DNA of 20,804 nucleotides, from NCBI RefSeq assembly GCF_943912555.1, contig NZ_CALTUR010000017.1, positions 1 through 20,804 of the forward strand, in the 5' to 3' direction. Each line of letters opens with the position of its first letter. Position 1 is the stretch's first letter. The position numbers and the translations under genes are program-made. This document shows, in pieces, positions 7,421 through 15,871 of this stretch. This DNA comes from an uncultured Streptococcus sp. (lineage in GTDB: Bacteria > Bacillota > Bacilli > Lactobacillales > Streptococcaceae). Below the pieces are notes generated by a model that made no database searches, was not told the DNA's origin, and saw only the letters and a list, made by a program, of their open reading frames with translations.

Positions 7421-8158
7421 TTATTCCTTTTCTTCGATATTATTTGAAACTGTTGTTCCGATATTTTCACCAAATACGACACGTTTGATGTTGCCTGGTT
7501 GGTTCATGTTGAAGACAACCAAGTCAATGTCGTTATCCATTGAGAGGGTTGAAGCTGTTGAGTCCATGATACGAAGACCTTTGTTAATAACATCACGGTG
7601 AGTCAATTCTTCAAATTTAACAGCTGTCTTGTCCTTCTTAGGATCGGCATTGTAAACACCATCTACGCCATTTTTAGCCATAAGGATAGCATCCGCTTCG
7701 ATTTCAGCTGCACGAAGGGCCGCTGTTGTATCTGTTGAGAAGTAAGGTGAACCAATTCCGGCACCAAAGATAACGATACGGCCTTTTTCAAGGTGACGAA
7801 GGGCACGTCCACGGACATAAGGCTCTGCCACTTGTTGCATAGCAATAGCTGTTTGCACACGTGTATCAACCCCAACTTGTTGCAATGAATCTGCCATCAC
7901 AAGAGCATTCATAACAGTCCCAAGCATTCCTGTGTAATCTGCCTGAACGCGGTCCATACCTGCTTCTGCTGCAGGTTCTCCACGCCAGAGATTTCCTCCA
8001 CCGATAACAAGGGCAATTTCGATACCTAAGCTATGAACTTCTTGAATCTCTTTTGCGATTGTTTGAACTGTTTGGATATCAATCCCTACGCCACGTTCAC
8101 CGGCAAGGGCTTCACCTGATAACTTGATTAAAATACGTTTATACTTGGGATTCGCCAT
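7421..8158 (-). CDS. pyrH: UMP kinase
   Basis: UMP kinase phosphorylates UMP to UDP in pyrimidine nucleotide synthesis. The 245-residue protein has the amino-acid kinase fold, with KLSGEAL near the N-terminus, IGGGNLWRG in the phosphate-binding region, [17 protein letters not shown] and the GADAIL-like [16 protein letters not shown] segment. I start it at the ATG at 8158 (MANPKYKR), because GGAGAG is well placed for that codon. A GTG two codons upstream would be only one base from that site. It is the first gene of the pyrH-frr unit and has an extended -10 promoter. UMP kinases are allosterically controlled by UTP and GTP, which is family knowledge. Confidence 0.98.
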   Translation of the reverse strand: MANPKYKRILIKLSGEALAGERGVGIDIQTVQTIAKEIQEVHSLGIEIALVIGGGNLWRGEPAAEAGMDRVQADYTGMLGTVMNALVMADSLQQVGVDTRVQTAIAMQQVAEPYVRGRALRHLEKGRIVIFGAGIGSPYFSTDTTAALRAAEIEADAILMAKNGVDGVYNADPKKDKTAVKFEELTHRDVINKGLRIMDSTASTLSMDNDIDLVVFNMNQPGNIKRVVFGENIGTTVSNNIEEKE

Positions 8159-8185
8159 TTTCACTCTCCTTTTTTTATCCTACCT

Positions 8186-8196
8186 ATTTTATCACA
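8186..8196 (-). promoter_or_regulatory. Extended -10 promoter of pyrH-frr
   Basis: The minus strand reads TGTGATAAAAT. The TAAAAT -10 element carries the TGn extension and lies about 28 bases before the pyrH start codon. The -35 position is weak. The trmFO stop codon is about 45 bases upstream, and no convincing terminator lies between them. Confidence 0.6.
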
Positions 8197-8241
8197 ATTT
8201 CTAAGATTTTTATAGTACCATGAGCAATTCTTTGAAAAAAA

Positions 8242-9576
8242 TTAGACCGTTAAAAATTCCTCTAAGTCGCTAAGGGCACGCTCTGCAATTTTTTCATAAC
8301 GAGCCTTCTTATCACGGATACGCTCACCTTCCAACTCCTTGATAATTCCGAAATTGACATTCATTGGTTGGAAATGCTTGCTGTCAGCATGGGTGATGTA
8401 ATGAGCTAAGCTTCCGATAGCCGTCGTCTCTGGGAAAATAGCCGGACTTTCTCCTTTGAAAAGACGAGCTGCGTTAATTCCCGCAACTACGCCTGACGCT
8501 GCGGACTCAACATAGCCTTCCACACCCGTCATCTGACCAGCAAAGAAGAGATTTGGTTGTTTCTTAGAACGGTAAGTCTGCTCAAGAAGATTTGGTGAAT
8601 CCATATAAGAATTGCGGTGCATGACACCATAGCGAACAAACTCAGCATTTTCAAGACCTGGAATCATTTGGAAGACACGCTTTTGCTCTCCCCATTTGAG
8701 GTGGGTCTGGAAACCAACAATATTGTAGAGGCTACCAGCCGCATTGTCCTGACGAAGTTGAACAACCGCGTACGGTGTTTTGAATTCGCCATCACGAGGT
8801 CCTGTGTAGTCGTCCGAATACTCCAGACCGACTGGTTTCATAGGTCCATAAAGCATAGTTTTAATGCCACGCTTGGCCATGACTTCGATAGGCATACAGC
8901 CTTCAAAATACTTTTCTTTTTCAAAAGAATTGAGCGGTGCTTCTTCTGCATTGACTAAGGCTTCATGGAAATCCATAAACTCTTGCTTGGTCATAGGGGC
9001 ATTGAGGTAGGCCGCCTCTCCCTTGTCATAACGAGATTTGAGATAGACCTTGCTCATATCGATAGTATTGACATCGATAATAGGCGCTGCCGCATCGTAG
9101 AAATAGAAACCATCGCCGTCATTAAGTGCATGAATCTTTTCAGCCAGGGCATCACTGGTCAACGGACCAGTCGCCACAACTGTGATAACATCTGTCGGCA
9201 ATTCTGTAATTTCATCACGAACCACTTCAATCAAGGGGTGGTTAGCCACTTTTTCGGTCACCATTTGTGAGAAACCATCGCGGTCCACCGCAAGCGCACC
9301 TCCTGCAGGAACACGTGTAGCCTCAGCAGATTCCAAGATAACAGAACCCAAGCGACGCATTTCTTCCTTGAGAAGACCAACTGCATTTGTCAAAGCATCC
9401 CCACGAAGGGAATTAGAACAAACTAACTCAGCAAAATTGTCTGTTTTGTGCTGGGGTGTTGACTTGACACCACGCATTTCATAAAGTTTAACTGGAATAC
9501 CACGTTCTGCAATTTGGTAGGCTGCTTCAGAACCTGCCAAACCAGCACCGATAACATTGATATAAGATTGAGACAC
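8242..9576 (-). CDS. trmFO: TrmFO, tRNA U54 5-methyltransferase (folate/FAD dependent)
   Basis: TrmFO (formerly Gid) makes ribothymidine at position 54 of tRNA, using methylenetetrahydrofolate and FAD. The 444-residue form begins [19 protein letters not shown], with the dinucleotide-binding motif GAGLAG at 10-15. The conserved CSNSLRG holds Cys53, and a second conserved Cys is in FEGCMPIEV. The C-terminal FAD segment reads [16 protein letters not shown]. The start is GTG at 9576, with AGAGG 10 bases upstream. An open frame continues 24 codons further, but its first part has no ribosome site and folds into a structured leader. The gene is transcribed alone from a promoter overlapping the rsmI terminator, or by read-through. 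Confidence 0.96.
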   Translation of the reverse strand: MSQSYINVIGAGLAGSEAAYQIAERGIPVKLYEMRGVKSTPQHKTDNFAELVCSNSLRGDALTNAVGLLKEEMRRLGSVILESAEATRVPAGGALAVDRDGFSQMVTEKVANHPLIEVVRDEITELPTDVITVVATGPLTSDALAEKIHALNDGDGFYFYDAAAPIIDVNTIDMSKVYLKSRYDKGEAAYLNAPMTKQEFMDFHEALVNAEEAPLNSFEKEKYFEGCMPIEVMAKRGIKTMLYGPMKPVGLEYSDDYTGPRDGEFKTPYAVVQLRQDNAAGSLYNIVGFQTHLKWGEQKRVFQMIPGLENAEFVRYGVMHRNSYMDSPNLLEQTYRSKKQPNLFFAGQMTGVEGYVESAASGVVAGINAARLFKGESPAIFPETTAIGSLAHYITHADSKHFQPMNVNFGIIKELEGERIRDKKARYEKIAERALSDLEEFLTV

Positions 9577-9592
9577 GACACTAATACCTCTT

Positions 9593-9645
9593 TGGGTGGG
9601 ACGTAAGTCCATATCAAAACACCCCACTGGACTGTTTGACACCCA
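9593..9645 (-). promoter_or_regulatory. Candidate structured leader RNA of trmFO (three-way junction)
   Basis: The RNA of the minus strand can form three stacked helices with almost no unpaired bases between them. P1 pairs UGGGUG (9645-9640) with CACCCA (9598-9593). P2 pairs UCAAACA (9639-9633) with UGUUUUGA (9621-9614), with one bulged U. P3 pairs GGAC (9610-9607) with GUCC (9602-9599) around UUAC. The P2 loop holds GUGGGG (9627-9622), which can pair instead with UCCCAC (9601-9596) and so break P1 and P3. The AGAGG ribosome site begins 2 bases after P1. I read this by hand and no energy was computed. A coding extension of trmFO is the rival reading. Confidence 0.4.
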
Positions 9646-9672
9646 CAAATCTTTCTATTTTTTTCTTCTACT

Positions 9673-9700
9673 AGTATAACAAAAAAAGGGAAGAAGGCAA
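9673..9700 (-). promoter_or_regulatory. Probable promoter of trmFO
   Basis: A TTGCCT -35 element (9700-9695) and a TATACT -10 element (9678-9673) are separated by 16 bases. The -35 lies in the loop of the rsmI terminator, so terminator and promoter share DNA. It would give a leader of about 90 bases before the GTG start. Confidence 0.55.
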
Positions 9701-9708
9701 ACTTCCCT
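9681..9708 (-). terminator. Terminator of the tmk-holB-yabA-rsmI operon
   Basis: A seven-base stem (AGGGAAG at 9708-9702 with CTTCCCT at 9693-9687), an eight-base loop and a run of seven T on the minus strand. It starts two bases after the rsmI stop codon. Confidence 0.88.
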
Positions 9709-9710
9709 GT

Positions 9711-10589
9711 TTAGTCATTTTCTTGGTTTTCTTCCCAGTCGTGATAGGCAGCGTATAGCTGGCTTTTATTCCACTGGTAGTATTTCGCAACTTCCTTAAT
9801 GGCTTGATTTTTCTTCATACCATGTTGGATGCGGGCTTGGATTTCTAAGAACAAGTCCTCCTCGTCTTTTTCCTCCACATCCTGACTGGCACCTTCAACA
9901 ATAAGAAGGCATTCGCCCTTGAGTGGCGTTTCAGCGATGCTTTCCAGCAATTCAGAAATGGTACCTCTTTGGTATTCTTCATAGATTTTAGTCAATTCCC
10001 TGACCAAGACGACCGAGCGGTCACCGTAGACTTCTAGCATATTTTCCAACGTATCTGCTACACGATGAGGGGATTCATAGAAAATCTGAGTTTCAGGATA
10101 GTCTTTTTTCGAGTCAAAAAATTGCTTCTGCTGACCTGATTTTCTCGGTAAAAAGCCGTAAAAGATATGTGGCTGTGGCGCTAAACCACTAGCAATCAAA
10201 GCAGAAATTCCTGCAGAGGCACCTGGAACTGTGACAACAGCAATATCTTCCTCAATGGCTGCCTTAACCAAATCATGACCAGGGTCTGAGATGCTAGGTA
10301 GACCCGCGTCGGATACCTGAGCAATACTTTGTCCTGCTTTCAGGAAACCAATCAAATCAGGAATCTTTTCCTTGGCATTGTGCTCATGAAAACTGATTTG
10401 CTTGGTGGAAATGTCAAAATGCTTGAGCAGAAGCCCTGTATTGCGCGTGTCCTCAGCAGCAATCCAGTCCACTTCTTTCAAGGTCTGGATAGCTCGAAAG
10501 GTTATATCGTCTAGATTGCCAATCGGCGTTGCCACTAGATACAGCTTGCCATAGGGAGACTGCCCCTTAAAACTTTTTTGAATCTGCAT
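9711..10589 (-). CDS. rsmI: RsmI, 16S rRNA C1402 2'-O-methyltransferase
   Basis: RsmI uses S-adenosylmethionine to methylate the ribose of C1402 in the decoding centre of 16S rRNA. The 292-residue protein has the tetrapyrrole-methylase fold, with LYLVATPIGNLDDIT (17-31), AAEDTRNT (44-51), SFHEHN, QVSDAGLPSISDPG and TVPGASAGISALIASGL, followed by the small C-terminal domain. The ATG lies two bases behind the yabA stop codon, with AGGGAG overlapping that gene's end. It is the last gene of the tmk operon, and a strong terminator follows. The pairing with yabA is common in Firmicutes. Confidence 0.97.
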   Translation of the reverse strand: MQIQKSFKGQSPYGKLYLVATPIGNLDDITFRAIQTLKEVDWIAAEDTRNTGLLLKHFDISTKQISFHEHNAKEKIPDLIGFLKAGQSIAQVSDAGLPSISDPGHDLVKAAIEEDIAVVTVPGASAGISALIASGLAPQPHIFYGFLPRKSGQQKQFFDSKKDYPETQIFYESPHRVADTLENMLEVYGDRSVVLVRELTKIYEEYQRGTISELLESIAETPLKGECLLIVEGASQDVEEKDEEDLFLEIQARIQHGMKKNQAIKEVAKYYQWNKSQLYAAYHDWEENQEND

Positions 10590-10591
10590 GC

Positions 10592-10909
10592 CTACTCCCT
10601 GTATAACAACTCGTCACAGAACATACACTCCTCGTCCTGCTCTCGACGTTGTCCATAAAAATCATTACATACGTGAAATCCATCACGGTAAATGCGACGG
10701 ACACTTTCGCGAACATGTTTGGCCTTGACAGGAGCATCTGCTTCCACCTCACCCAAGCGTTCTCGCAACTTAGAATTTTCCAAGCGAAGAGCTGTATTTT
10801 CCTCTACCAGGCTCTTGAGATTTTTCTTGATGGCTTCCACATCGGCCAAGGTTACCAATAACTGTTGGGAAAAATCATCCAGCGCGTCAAATAATTCTTT
10901 TTTGTCCAT
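10592..10909 (-). CDS. yabA: YabA, replication initiation control protein
   Basis: YabA binds DnaA and the sliding clamp and limits chromosome replication initiation in Firmicutes. The 105-residue protein has an N-terminal leucine-zipper-like coiled coil (about 1-55, with [20 protein letters not shown]) that makes the tetramer in the family. The C-terminal zinc-binding part carries FHVCNDFYG and [10 protein letters not shown] start at the ATG at 10909 ([10 protein letters not shown]), preceded by AGGAAAGGG. An upstream ATG at 10936 has no ribosome site. It sits between holB (39 bases upstream) and rsmI, and is a clear part of the replication operon. Confidence 0.96.
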
Positions 10910-10948
10910 AAAACAGCCCTTTCCTTTCTTTATCATTCATTTTTGAGT

Positions 10949-11839
10949 TTATATTTCTTTTAAGACCAGATATTCCATGGCATTTTGAAAGCTGACATTG
11001 GCTTGCCACATTTTTCTAGCTTCTAGCAGATCTTGTAGAATCATCCTTACTCTTACTTGCAAGAGGTCCTGCCCACAGAGGACTTCAAGAATCCGTAAAA
11101 CCTGATCTTGTTTTTCCTTGTCATCTGCCAAGCTAGCTAATTTGGCTACTTGAAGATAACTTTCTTTTTTCTTATCTACTAACCAAGTCAGCAGGTGTTC
11201 ACTTTCATCGACCAAGGTCCAAAAACTTGTCTGATTAGCCAACTTTTCTGCTTCAGCTCGCGATTGACTAAACTGAGCTAGGAGAGTCGCTTTTTTCTTA
11301 ACCAGACCTGCTTGTTCTAATTGATGGATGAGCTTTTCTTCTTGTTTTTTAAAGTGGAAAATCTGGGTCCGACTTCGAATTGTTGGTAAAATCTTTTCCT
11401 CATCGCTGGTCAAGAAGAAAATGTAAACCTCACTCTGGGGTTCTTCGATAACCTTGAGCAGAGAATTGGCTGCGTTGGGGTGCATCTTCTCAGCTTGCTC
11501 GATAATAAAAACCTGCTGCTGGCTTTCAATCCCTGCTTGGGAAAACTGTCCCACCAATTCCCGAATCCGTTCTGTCTTGATGACATGATTAACTGGCTTA
11601 ATCAAGGTGACATCAGGAAATTCTTCCTGCTCAATCAGCTTGCAGTTTCGGCATTTCTCACATGATAGAACGCCTACTTTATCCGTACAAAAGAGGCTCT
11701 TAGCCAAAAATTGCGCCATTTCCAAGCTTCCAAAGAAACCTGAAAAGAGATAGGCGTGATTGAGCTGGTCTTGTTCTAAAATACGGACAAAGCGGTCAAA
11801 CTGGGCTGGTTGCCAAGCCTTTAGTTGATCTTGTTTCAT
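10949..11839 (-). CDS. holB: DNA polymerase III delta prime subunit
   Basis: Delta prime is part of the clamp-loader complex of the replicative polymerase. The 296-residue protein has the AAA+ fold with a zinc-binding cluster Cys51, Cys60, Cys63 and Cys66 and the [15 protein letters not shown] segment (120-134). The nucleotide site is degenerate: [10 protein letters not shown] (33-42) lacks the Walker A Lys, as expected of delta prime, which does not hydrolyse ATP. The arginine-finger motif reads SRT (156-158) rather than SRC. The ATG overlaps the tmk stop codon as ATGA, so translation is coupled. The tmk-holB-yabA order is conserved in Firmicutes. Confidence 0.96.
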   Translation of the reverse strand: MKQDQLKAWQPAQFDRFVRILEQDQLNHAYLFSGFFGSLEMAQFLAKSLFCTDKVGVLSCEKCRNCKLIEQEEFPDVTLIKPVNHVIKTERIRELVGQFSQAGIESQQQVFIIEQAEKMHPNAANSLLKVIEEPQSEVYIFFLTSDEEKILPTIRSRTQIFHFKKQEEKLIHQLEQAGLVKKKATLLAQFSQSRAEAEKLANQTSFWTLVDESEHLLTWLVDKKKESYLQVAKLASLADDKEKQDQVLRILEVLCGQDLLQVRVRMILQDLLEARKMWQANVSFQNAMEYLVLKEI

Positions 11840-12474
11840 TTAGCTAATCCCATTCTATCAATCAAGACAGCCTTGGTAGTTTCCACAACCTCCTCCAATG
11901 GAAGACTCGCATCAATCTTGACAATGCGATTCCCTTCTTTATCCAAAAGAGAAAGGTAACCTTGACGGACTTTTTTGTGCAAGTCCAAACCTTCCAAGTC
12001 CAGACGATTGACCTCGCGGTCACTATTAGCAGCAATGCGAGCCAGTCCTTCTTCCACCTCGATGTCAAAATAGAGTGTCAAATCGGGTTTAAGGCCATCT
12101 GTCGCAAACTGATTGAGCCAATCAATGGCGTCAATATCCAAGCCACGACCAAATCCCTGATAGGCAACAGAACTATCGATGAAGCGGTCCATAATGACCA
12201 ACTTACCAGTTTCAAGTGCTGGAAGAACTTTTTCCACCAAGTGCTGTCTGCGACTAGCGATATAGAGCAAAAGCTCTGTTTTAGCATCCATCTGAGTATG
12301 ACTTGGATCCAGAATCACTTCCCGAATCTTCTCTCCTATCAAGACTCCGCCAGGTTCACGGGTCGTCAGCACCTCTACCCCTTTTTCCTCTAAAATTGGT
12401 AACAGTGCCTCTAAAACACTGGTCTTTCCTGCTCCCTCTGGTCCCTCAAGAGAGACTAAAAATCCTTTTGACAT
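11836..12474 (-). CDS. tmk: Thymidylate kinase
   Basis: Thymidylate kinase converts dTMP to dTDP for DNA synthesis. The 212-residue length is normal. Motifs are the P-loop GPEGAGKT (11-18), the TREPGG motif (38-43), [12 protein letters not shown] (about 96-107) and a lid region after EEGLARI. The ATG at 12474 has only a weak ribosome site (ATGAG about 7 bases upstream). It heads the tmk-holB-yabA-rsmI operon and has its own promoter in the 114-base spacer behind proC. Confidence 0.97.
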   Translation of the reverse strand: MSKGFLVSLEGPEGAGKTSVLEALLPILEEKGVEVLTTREPGGVLIGEKIREVILDPSHTQMDAKTELLLYIASRRQHLVEKVLPALETGKLVIMDRFIDSSVAYQGFGRGLDIDAIDWLNQFATDGLKPDLTLYFDIEVEEGLARIAANSDREVNRLDLEGLDLHKKVRQGYLSLLDKEGNRIVKIDASLPLEEVVETTKAVLIDRMGLAK

Positions 12475-12504
12475 GACTAACTCATTTCTTTTTTACTATC
12501 TTCT

Positions 12505-12532
12505 ATTTTATCAAAAAAATAGATATTGTGAA
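12505..12532 (-). promoter_or_regulatory. Promoter of the tmk-holB-yabA-rsmI operon
   Basis: A TTCACA -35 element (12532-12527, five of six consensus bases) and TAAAAT -10 (12510-12505) with the TGn extension are separated by 16 bases. It lies about 30 bases before the tmk start and just after the proC terminator. Confidence 0.72.
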
Positions 12533-12566
12533 AATCTTTTTGGACACTGATTTTAAGGAAGTATAA

Positions 12567-12590
12567 AAGAGGTAGATTTCTCCACCTCTT
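12567..12590 (-). terminator. Terminator of proBAC
   Basis: A 10-base-pair stem with one G-U pair (AAGAGGTGGA at 12590-12581 with TCTACCTCTT at 12576-12567) is closed by a GAAA tetraloop and followed by TTATAC. The first arm overlaps the proC stop codon. The U-run is short. Confidence 0.78.
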
Positions 12591-13386
12591 ATTTACCAAG
12601 TTTTTTAGTTCGTTTGTAGGCTTTTTTGACTGCCTCCATAACGGTTCCTCTAAAGGCATGTGCTTCTAAACTAGCTACACCAGCAATAGTAGAGCCGCCA
12701 GGGCTACAAACTTGGTCTTTCAAAACACCTGGATGTTGTTTGCTTTCTAGAACCAATTGACCTGCACCAAGAACTGTTTGAGCTGCCATTTGTAGAGCAG
12801 TTTCTCGTGGCAATCCTGTCTGAACACCTGCGTCTGCCAAAGCTTCAATGAAGAGATAGACAAAGGCTGGTCCACAACCTGCCAGACCCGTTGCAGCATC
12901 GATTAACCCTTCACTGATTTCAAACAATAAACCAGCATGTTGTAAAAGTTGACAAAAGACTTCCTTATCATCTACTTGGCAGTTAGCTGACAAGGCATAA
13001 CTAATGACTCCTTGACCGATAGAAACTGGAGTATTGGGCATCATGCGAATGAAACGGTGCTGAATTGGAACAAGACTAGCTAGTTTTTCCAAGGTGACAC
13101 CAGCAGCCATTGAAATCAAAAGAAGACTCTCCCGTTTTTCAAGAATAGCTTGAGATTCCGCAAGTAAAGTAGATACTTGAGCAGGCTTCACTCCTAGAAA
13201 AATCACATCTGCTTCCGAAAAGATTTCCTCATTACTAGAAGCTTGACCTCCGTAGCTAGCAATAAAATCATCTACTCTATCTTGACTTAGATTAGAAAGA
13301 AGAAACTTATCTGTCCTATTAGCTTGCCAAACAGCCTTGGCTAAGCTAGCACCCATATTCCCCAAACCGATAAATCCAATCTTCAT
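12589..13386 (-). CDS. proC: Pyrroline-5-carboxylate reductase
   Basis: ProC carries out the last step of proline synthesis, reducing pyrroline-5-carboxylate with NAD(P)H. The 265-residue protein opens with the Rossmann motif GFIGLGNMGASLAKA (4-18), has the FLGVKPAQV segment, MMPNTPVSIGQGV and the C-terminal family signature SPGGSTIAGVASLE. The ATG lies three bases behind the proA stop codon, and its AGGGAG ribosome site overlaps that stop. It is the last gene of proBAC, so the whole glutamate-to-proline route is on one transcript. Confidence 0.97.
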   Translation of the reverse strand: MKIGFIGLGNMGASLAKAVWQANRTDKFLLSNLSQDRVDDFIASYGGQASSNEEIFSEADVIFLGVKPAQVSTLLAESQAILEKRESLLLISMAAGVTLEKLASLVPIQHRFIRMMPNTPVSIGQGVISYALSANCQVDDKEVFCQLLQHAGLLFEISEGLIDAATGLAGCGPAFVYLFIEALADAGVQTGLPRETALQMAAQTVLGAGQLVLESKQHPGVLKDQVCSPGGSTIAGVASLEAHAFRGTVMEAVKKAYKRTKKLGK

Positions 13387-13389
13387 TTT

Positions 13390-14652
13390 TTACTCCCTTA
13401 TCTGTCCATCACCAGCAACTACATACTTGTAACTGGTTAATTCTTTTAAGCCCATTGGACCACGCGCATGCAGTTTCTGAGTTGAAATCCCCATTTCACA
13501 ACCAAGACCAAATTGACCTCCATCTGTAAAACGCGTTGAGGCATTGACATAGACTGCTGCAGAGTCCACTTGATCTGTAAAGTAAGCTGCAGCCTCAGCA
13601 TTTTCAGTCACAATGGCATCCGAATGATGAGTACTGTGTGCTTCAATATGCGCAACCGCTTCTTCTAAACTGCTCACTACTTTAACAGCTAGGACATAGT
13701 CTAAAAACTCGGTATCAAAGTCTTGAGCCCCAGCTGCTTGGCCAGATACAAACTGACTAGCCTTCTCAGCCAAACGGAATTGAATCGGTTCAAGTCCAGC
13801 TTCTTTACGATCCGCAACTAGAACTTGCTCCAAACGAGGAAGGAAGCTTGCTACCTTGTCTTCATGAACCAGCAGAACCTCCATGGCATTACAAACAGAA
13901 GGACGACTGGTTTTAGCATTGTTGATAATAGAGAGAGCCTTATCTTCGTCTGCATCCTTATCGACATAAACATGGACAATCCCTGTCCCTGTCTCGATAA
14001 CAGGTACGATAGCATTCTCAACCACTGCATTGATCAAACCAGCTCCCCCACGAGGAATAAGAAGGTCTAGATATCCCTTGGCCTTCATCATAGCATAGCT
14101 ACTTTCACGGCTGGTATCTTCCACCAGTTGAATCACATCTGGATGAATGGTCGTTGTCTCCAAGCCCTTCTTCAAAGCTGTGACAATAGCATGGGCTGTT
14201 TGATAGGCATCCTTACCACTACGAAGAACAACCGCATTTCCACTCTTAAGAGCCAAAGCAGCCGCGTCAGACGTCACATTTGGACGGCTTTCATAGATAA
14301 TACCGATTACTCCCATAGCCACACGTTTTTTGGTGATAACCAAGCCATTTTCAAGATGATTGGTTTCTAAAACTTCACCGATTGGATCTGGTAAGGCAAC
14401 CACTTCACGAATACCAGTTGCCATTGCTTCTATACGTCCTGCATCCAAATAAAGACGATCCAACATAACATCTGAAATTTTGCCCTTGGCTGCTTCCATA
14501 TCGAGGGCATTGGCTGCTAAAATTTCCTCAGTAGCTGCTATTAAGTGATCAGCCATGGCTAGCAAGGCTTGGTTTTTCACCTCTTCACTAGCTGTATTGA
14601 TCGATTTTTTAACAGCCTGTACCTGTTCAAATTGTTCTTGTGTACTTACCAT
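13390..14652 (-). CDS. proA: Glutamate-5-semialdehyde dehydrogenase (gamma-glutamyl phosphate reductase)
   Basis: ProA reduces gamma-glutamyl phosphate, made by ProB, to glutamate semialdehyde using NADPH. The 420-residue length is usual. The aldehyde dehydrogenase-like fold shows [18 protein letters not shown] (114-131), the catalytic Cys254 in [11 protein letters not shown] and the C-terminal signature [20 protein letters not shown]. It starts 9 bases behind proB, with AGAGG overlapping the proB stop codon. Confidence 0.97.
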   Translation of the reverse strand: MVSTQEQFEQVQAVKKSINTASEEVKNQALLAMADHLIAATEEILAANALDMEAAKGKISDVMLDRLYLDAGRIEAMATGIREVVALPDPIGEVLETNHLENGLVITKKRVAMGVIGIIYESRPNVTSDAAALALKSGNAVVLRSGKDAYQTAHAIVTALKKGLETTTIHPDVIQLVEDTSRESSYAMMKAKGYLDLLIPRGGAGLINAVVENAIVPVIETGTGIVHVYVDKDADEDKALSIINNAKTSRPSVCNAMEVLLVHEDKVASFLPRLEQVLVADRKEAGLEPIQFRLAEKASQFVSGQAAGAQDFDTEFLDYVLAVKVVSSLEEAVAHIEAHSTHHSDAIVTENAEAAAYFTDQVDSAAVYVNASTRFTDGGQFGLGCEMGISTQKLHARGPMGLKELTSYKYVVAGDGQIRE

Positions 14653-14661
14653 AGTTTACCT

Positions 14662-15771
14662 CTAAAATTCTGTAAAGAGTAGTTGGATTTCAGGAGTAAT
14701 GGAAATCCAGTCATCACGGTGAATCAAGACACCCTTGGCTTTTTGAGAACGCAACATGTCCTCCAAAGCAGATGCTCCAAATTGCACGCGTCCTTTTCCA
14801 AGTGATTTTCCACTTTCCTTGTCAAATACTGTCACGATATCACCGTAAGAAAAGGCCCCTTCTGCTTCAACAATACCAGATAAGAGAAGACTCTTCCCAT
14901 GTTGAGAGAGAGCTTCAGCAGCACCTTTATCAACCCAAATAGAACCTTGGCTCTGAGCATAAAAGGCCAGCCATTGTTTCTGGGTACGAAGTCCCTTCTC
15001 TTGAGCAACAAAGTAGGAACCATCCTTGGTCTCCTCAGCTGCCTCAATCATGGCATCTGACTTCAAAGATGAGCAGATATAAACAGGAACTCCTGATTCT
15101 GTCGCGATCGTAGCTGCTTTGATCTTAGTCAACATACCCCCAGTTCCATTTGACGAGCCAGCTCCACCAGCCATATCAATAATCTCACGATTGATGGTCT
15201 CGATTTTCTCCAAGCGTTTGGCTGTTGGGTCTGAATTAGGATTTCCAGTATAGAGACCATCTACGTCTGTTAAGAGAACCAAAAGGTCAGCTTGGACCAT
15301 GGCCGCTACTTGCGCACTCAGAGTGTCATTGTCTCCAACCTTGAGCTCATCAATGACGACACTATCATTCTCATTGATGATAGGAATCGCACCACGGCTA
15401 AGTAGAACTGACAAAGCCTGATGGGCATTTTTATAACGACGCTTATCCACAAAGTCATCCTGGGTCAGCAAGATTTGTGCAGAAACGATTTGACGTAAGA
15501 GAAGATTGGTTGTGTATTCTTCCAACAAAAGTCCTTGACCTACCGCTGCTGAAGCCTGTTTATCAGCAATCTTAGTCGGACGTTTCTTAAATCCTAAGGC
15601 TCCAAAACCAGCAGCAATGGCACCTGACGACACCAAAATCAATTCATGACCAGCCTCGTGCAACATCGCCAACTGCTGGGTAATAGCCTTTACCTTACTA
15701 CGTGATAAACTTCCATCCTCATTCGTCAGAGAAGAAGTTCCTATCTTAAAGACAATCCGTTTGTATTTCAT
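14662..15771 (-). CDS. proB: Glutamate 5-kinase
   Basis: ProB phosphorylates glutamate to gamma-glutamyl phosphate, the committed step of proline synthesis. It is usually feedback-inhibited by proline, which is family knowledge. The 369-residue form has an amino-acid kinase domain (about 1-255; FKIGTSSLT at 8-16, [32 protein letters not shown]) and a C-terminal PUA domain (about 275-365). I chose the ATG at 15771 because GGAG lies 7 bases upstream. The ATG at 15792 would be at the very end of the predicted transcript and lacks a ribosome site. It heads the proBAC operon. Confidence 0.97.
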   Translation of the reverse strand: MKYKRIVFKIGTSSLTNEDGSLSRSKVKAITQQLAMLHEAGHELILVSSGAIAAGFGALGFKKRPTKIADKQASAAVGQGLLLEEYTTNLLLRQIVSAQILLTQDDFVDKRRYKNAHQALSVLLSRGAIPIINENDSVVIDELKVGDNDTLSAQVAAMVQADLLVLLTDVDGLYTGNPNSDPTAKRLEKIETINREIIDMAGGAGSSNGTGGMLTKIKAATIATESGVPVYICSSLKSDAMIEAAEETKDGSYFVAQEKGLRTQKQWLAFYAQSQGSIWVDKGAAEALSQHGKSLLLSGIVEAEGAFSYGDIVTVFDKESGKSLGKGRVQFGASALEDMLRSQKAKGVLIHRDDWISITPEIQLLFTEF

Positions 15772-15800
15772 AGTCTCACTCCGATTCTTCATATTTATCC

Positions 15801-15809
15801 ATTATAACA
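15801..15809 (-). promoter_or_regulatory. Extended -10 promoter of proBAC
   Basis: The minus strand reads TGTTATAAT, a consensus -10 element with the TGn extension, 30 bases before the chosen proB start. The -35 position (TTTCTA after a 17-base gap) is weak. It lies just behind the cbpE terminator. Confidence 0.7.
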
Positions 15810-15841
15810 TGAATGACAAAAAATAGAAAAGAGTTGATATG

Positions 15842-15869
15842 AAAAAGAAGGCCCTAAAACCTTCTTTTT
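15842..15869 (-). terminator. Terminator of the cpsY-lspA-rluD-cbpE unit
   Basis: A 10-base stem (AAAAAGAAGG at 15869-15860 with CCTTCTTTTT at 15851-15842) with an eight-base loop. The descending arm supplies the T-run on the minus strand. It starts 2 bases after the cbpE stop codon. Confidence 0.85.
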
Positions 15870-15871
15870 TA

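Noticed and set aside
9577..9648. N-terminal extension of TrmFO by 24 codons
   Set aside because: The first ATG has no ribosome site, the FAD-binding motif is in its normal place with the GTG start, and the stretch folds into a structured leader. An in-frame ATG at 9612 remains a minor possibility.
11962..12393. Open frame of 143 codons on the plus strand across tmk
   Set aside because: It lies wholly antisense to tmk, has no ribosome site, and its product shows no recognisable domain. It is a shadow of the opposite strand.
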